Origin: Methanoculleus sp.
GTDB lineage: Archaea > Halobacteriota > Methanomicrobia > Methanomicrobiales > Methanoculleaceae
Length of the DNA: 51,575 nt
Direction: 5' to 3'
Assembly (NCBI RefSeq): GCF_030019085.1
Contig: NZ_JASEFJ010000013.1
Location: 1 to 51,575, forward strand
The position numbers and the translations under genes are program-made. Positions within the stretch are counted from its first letter, which is position 1. The number at the start of each line of letters is the position of its first letter. Shown one piece after another: positions 49,638 through 51,575 of this stretch. A model generated the notes under the pieces. That model ran no database searches and was not told where the DNA came from. It was given only the letters and a program-made list of their open reading frames with translations.

Positions 49638-50066
49638 ATGTCCGATGTAACCGGCGTCACCTTCCCGGTCCCAAAGCATCTGATGTCCCGTTTCTTCTCC
49701 GGGGGAAAGACCGTCTTCATCAAGCCCGCCACCGTCTACAGAGAACTCCGGAGCGGCATGAAACTTGTCTTCTACCAGTCCCACGAAGATACCGGCTACG
49801 TCGGCGAGGCCAGGATAAGGCGGATCGTCTTAAACGACGACCCGTTCGCGTTCTTTGAGACCTTCGGGGACGCGGTCTTCCTGACGCCTGAAGAGACCAG
49901 GGCCTACGTCGAGAGCCAGGAACGGTGGCAGGGTGGCCGCGTCCGGAAGGGCGAGGCCTTGAAGCGACCCTGGATGGCTCTTGAACTCCAGGATATCAGA
50001 AGATACGATGCGGTGAAGAAACCGGAACGGTTCGTCCCGGTCGGCGGGAGGTATCTGCGGGAGTGA
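49638..50066 (+). CDS. DUF365 family protein (PUA-like)
   Basis: A 142-residue protein resembling archaeal DUF365, a PUA/ASCH-like fold. Visible features: TGVTFPVPKHLMSRFFSGGK, KPATVYRELRSGMKLVFYQS, then GEARIRRIVLNDDPFAFFE and the C-terminal KRPWMALELQDIRRYD. Small PUA-like proteins usually bind RNA or modified bases. Coupled tightly to the EVE gene (3 nt), so a joint role in recognising nucleic acid is likely. Confidence 0.82.
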   Translation: MSDVTGVTFPVPKHLMSRFFSGGKTVFIKPATVYRELRSGMKLVFYQSHEDTGYVGEARIRRIVLNDDPFAFFETFGDAVFLTPEETRAYVESQERWQGGRVRKGEALKRPWMALELQDIRRYDAVKKPERFVPVGGRYLRE

Positions 50067-50071
50067 GATCC

Positions 50072-50233
50072 ATGGGTGACATCCGCATCTTTTGCATCGA
50101 CGGGGCAGAGACCCGTGAAATCAAAGGGTTGCCTGTTGCACTTGAAAAGTCGCTCCAGAACAGCATTGATTACGATATCTGGGTGGTGCGGACGTCTTAC
50201 AACCTTATCAAACTCCAGGAGGATGGAGAATGA
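50072..50233 (+). CDS. Small protein, possible truncated DUF5655-like N-terminus
   Basis: A 53-residue frame starting at ATG 50072, 6 nt after the DUF365 stop, with GGGAGTGA as ribosome site. The start MGDIRIFCIDG and TREIKGLPVALEKSLQNSI resembles the opening of DUF5655-type proteins, which continue into a nuclease-like fold. Here the next residues (DYDIWVVRTSYNLIKLQEDG) do not follow that family, so it may be a truncated and fused remnant. It could also be an intact short gene. Confidence 0.45.
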   Translation: MGDIRIFCIDGAETREIKGLPVALEKSLQNSIDYDIWVVRTSYNLIKLQEDGE

Positions 50234-50444
50234 CAACCTGAATCACAGCTTTCCAGGGTACAAAGGTATTCCTTAATGACATTCTTGATCGGATCGAGGC
50301 GGTGATGGGGGAAGTCGGTGATCCGCAGGGATGCAGAACTACACACCGACAGCGGTTCGTAGGGTGCCCTGCATAGTTCCGAATAGTATTTATAATAGAA
50401 CTGGTAACAGGAACCGTGAAAAGAAGTGTAGTGGAGGCGAAATT

Positions 50445-50786
50445 GTGGCAATAACCGCGATAATGAACATAATTGGTGGACTGGTTCTGTGTGCAGGAAT
50501 TATAGGGGCCCTGCCTGTTCTCGGGGGCGTCCTTGAGAAGGTGGGCAAATTCCTGGGCGGTTTTCAGGTCATCATAGGGATCATCATGATGATCCTTGGA
50601 TTGCTGGAGATCTTCTCACTGCAGGGCATAGTTGCCTTCCTGGTCGGGGTCATCCTGCTGACCGGTGTGTTCCATGTGATTCCAGCCCTCGGGGTCTACC
50701 TCGAGAAGTTTGGTAAGTGGCTGGGTGGCTTCCAGACGATCATCGGTGTCATCGCGATCATCGTCGGTATCCTGGGGCTTCTCTGA
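50445..50786 (+). CDS. Small membrane protein with an internal repeat
   Basis: A 113-residue protein starting at GTG 50445 (GGAGG 7 nt upstream). About four hydrophobic segments with hydrophilic turns. The motif LEKVGKFLGGFQVIIGIIMM recurs as LEKFGKWLGGFQTIIGVIAI near the end, so it arose by duplication. Many Ile/Gly residues and few charges. Function unknown. Confidence 0.72.
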   Translation: MAITAIMNIIGGLVLCAGIIGALPVLGGVLEKVGKFLGGFQVIIGIIMMILGLLEIFSLQGIVAFLVGVILLTGVFHVIPALGVYLEKFGKWLGGFQTIIGVIAIIVGILGLL

Positions 50787-50961
50787 ACAGATTTACCTGC
50801 GGGAGGTGAGAGTTCCCCTGGCTTTCAGCCAGGGATGGACGGGAAACCATCCCTTTTTCTTCTTTCAAGATCTTAGCGGTCTTCAGCACAATAATCCAGT
50901 ACACACACCGCATAATTGTTGTATGAGTAGTAGCCCTAGTCACAGACGATCCTGTCTGCTG

Positions 50962-51165
50962 TCAGAAGGGGTCGACGGCGACTGAGTTCATAAGCACCTC
51001 AGCGAGAAGACGGGCATCGCCCGGCGAACCCCGGTGCAGGAAAAAGGCTACCGCGATCAGGGTTGGATACTCTACCCCAAACTCCTCACATATTAGGGAA
51101 TATATCCAGTCCAAGTCTCTCCGCAATCTTCCGTACCTGCTTTGGCACCGACAGTGTAACGAATC
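50962..51165 (-). pseudogene. Possible antitoxin-like remnant
   Basis: On the minus strand two frames look like pieces of one small protein. One reads VTLSVPKQVRKIAERLGLD (the start of a ribbon-helix-helix-like antitoxin). A shifted frame reads LDWIYSLICEEFGVEYPTLI then AVAFFLHRGSPGDARLLAEV. No intact start remains and the IS256-type element begins at its 5' side, so it may have been broken by the insertion. Confidence 0.4.
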
Positions 51166-51226
51166 TTCTGTAAAAATGATTTGGCCCTGAACCCAACCTC
51201 GATTTGAAGAAAGGAGAAACAGGGCC

Positions 51227-51575
51227 ATGGATCCCTTAGCGTTAATCGAAGATTATCTTTCCGATAATGAGAACGGCATGAAGACCCTCATCACCTGGTT
51301 CCTCAACCAGGTGATGCTCCAGGAAGCTCTCCAGCAGGCAGGAGCCGCCCAGTACGAACGCACCGATGCGCGGAAGGCTCACCGAAACGGTTACAAGGAC
51401 CGATCCCTCAAGACCCGATACGGGGAGACAATCCTCCAGAAACCGCAGTTTCGGGAGTTCCCGTTCGAAACACAGGTCTTTGGACGGTATGCCCGGGTGG
51501 AGAAGGCTCTGGTGAATGCAATCGTCGAATCCTACCTCCAGGGCGTCTCAACGAGGAGAGTCCAGGAGATCGTCA
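51227..51575 (+). mobile_element. IS256-family transposase, N-terminal part, cut by window edge
   Basis: The frame begins MDPLALIEDYLSDNENGMKT at ATG 51227 and runs off the right edge after 116 codons. YERTDARKAHRNGYKDRSLK, then GVSTRRVQEIV, match the opening of IS256-type (mutator) transposases; the DDE residues lie beyond the window. Its left end probably lies near 51155-51170, where the preceding remnant stops. An IS256 transposase moves the element by a cut-and-paste or copy-out mechanism. Confidence 0.88.

Noticed and set aside
49638-50066. DUF365 gene considered as a second EVE domain
   Set aside because: Both are PUA-like, but this one lacks the EVE tryptophan and glycine pattern and fits DUF365 better.
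1-51575. CRISPR array or rRNA genes
   Set aside because: No regularly spaced direct repeats and no rRNA-like sequence were found anywhere in the window.

Overview
The window is chromosomal DNA of a methanogenic archaeon, most likely order Methanomicrobiales and probably Methanoculleus or a close relative. The evidence is mixed. There is a methanogenesis marker protein (family 14), a NiFe hydrogenase operon with group-3 subunits, HypD, CDP-archaeol synthase (CarS), a tetraether-synthase-like radical SAM enzyme, TBP, aIF1A, aIF5A, an archaellin, and TATA-box promoters in GC-rich coding DNA. The genus is inferred from gene content and codon style; no database search was possible.

Layout. 1-1353: 5' part of an archaellin gene (minus) and a membrane-anchored hypothetical. 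1354-1850: gene-free, with the first copies of a dispersed repeat. 1942-5670: speB/aIF5A (minus) diverging from an IMPase-family phosphatase and NAD kinase, then a DUF169 protein. 5671-6400: gene-free stretch with a repeat copy and a perfect 28-bp palindrome, ending in tRNA-Thr. 6479-12907: TIM-barrel protein, helical-repeat protein, frameshifted radical SAM gene, hypD, tRNA-Arg, PAS sensor and iron alcohol dehydrogenase. 13361-17220: PEGA protein, a small MTH865/Cys-protein operon with a divergent wHTH regulator, a zinc-ribbon protein and a small helical protein. 17380-20846: long repeat copy, SDR plus acetoacetate-decarboxylase-like pair, and a wrecked IS200/IS605 tnpB. 20991-25287: paired membrane proteins, tRNA-Leu, acyl-CoA synthetase, TBP. 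25280-29113: glycine betaine ABC transporter. 29457-32340: argG, FMN-binding protein, second long repeat copy. 32345-39289: methanogenesis marker 14 with a small partner, carS-pyrE-purD-argF, and the divergent Tes-like radical SAM gene. 39357-44550: alanine dehydrogenase family gene and a tight six-gene operon (ferredoxin, V4R/MetOD1-like protein, NiFe small and large subunits, two Roadblock/LC7 proteins). 44794-51575: RRM protein, aIF1A, then a decayed accessory region with tnpB and Cache-sensor remnants, small membrane proteins, an EVE/DUF365 pair, and the start of an IS256-family transposase cut by the window edge.

How the genes work together. Core metabolism (arginine, purine, pyrimidine, NADP, lipid head-group and tetraether steps, polyamine/hypusine) is arranged in short overlapping operons. 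The most unusual unit is the hydrogenase operon. It has group-3 NiFe subunits but no MvhD or FrhB nearby, and it is instead coupled to a ligand-sensor-like domain and two Roadblock proteins. The second unusual feature is a family of non-coding composite repeats (module A about 105 nt, module B about 60 nt), seen at several loci always in the same orientation and in two loci extended to several hundred bases.
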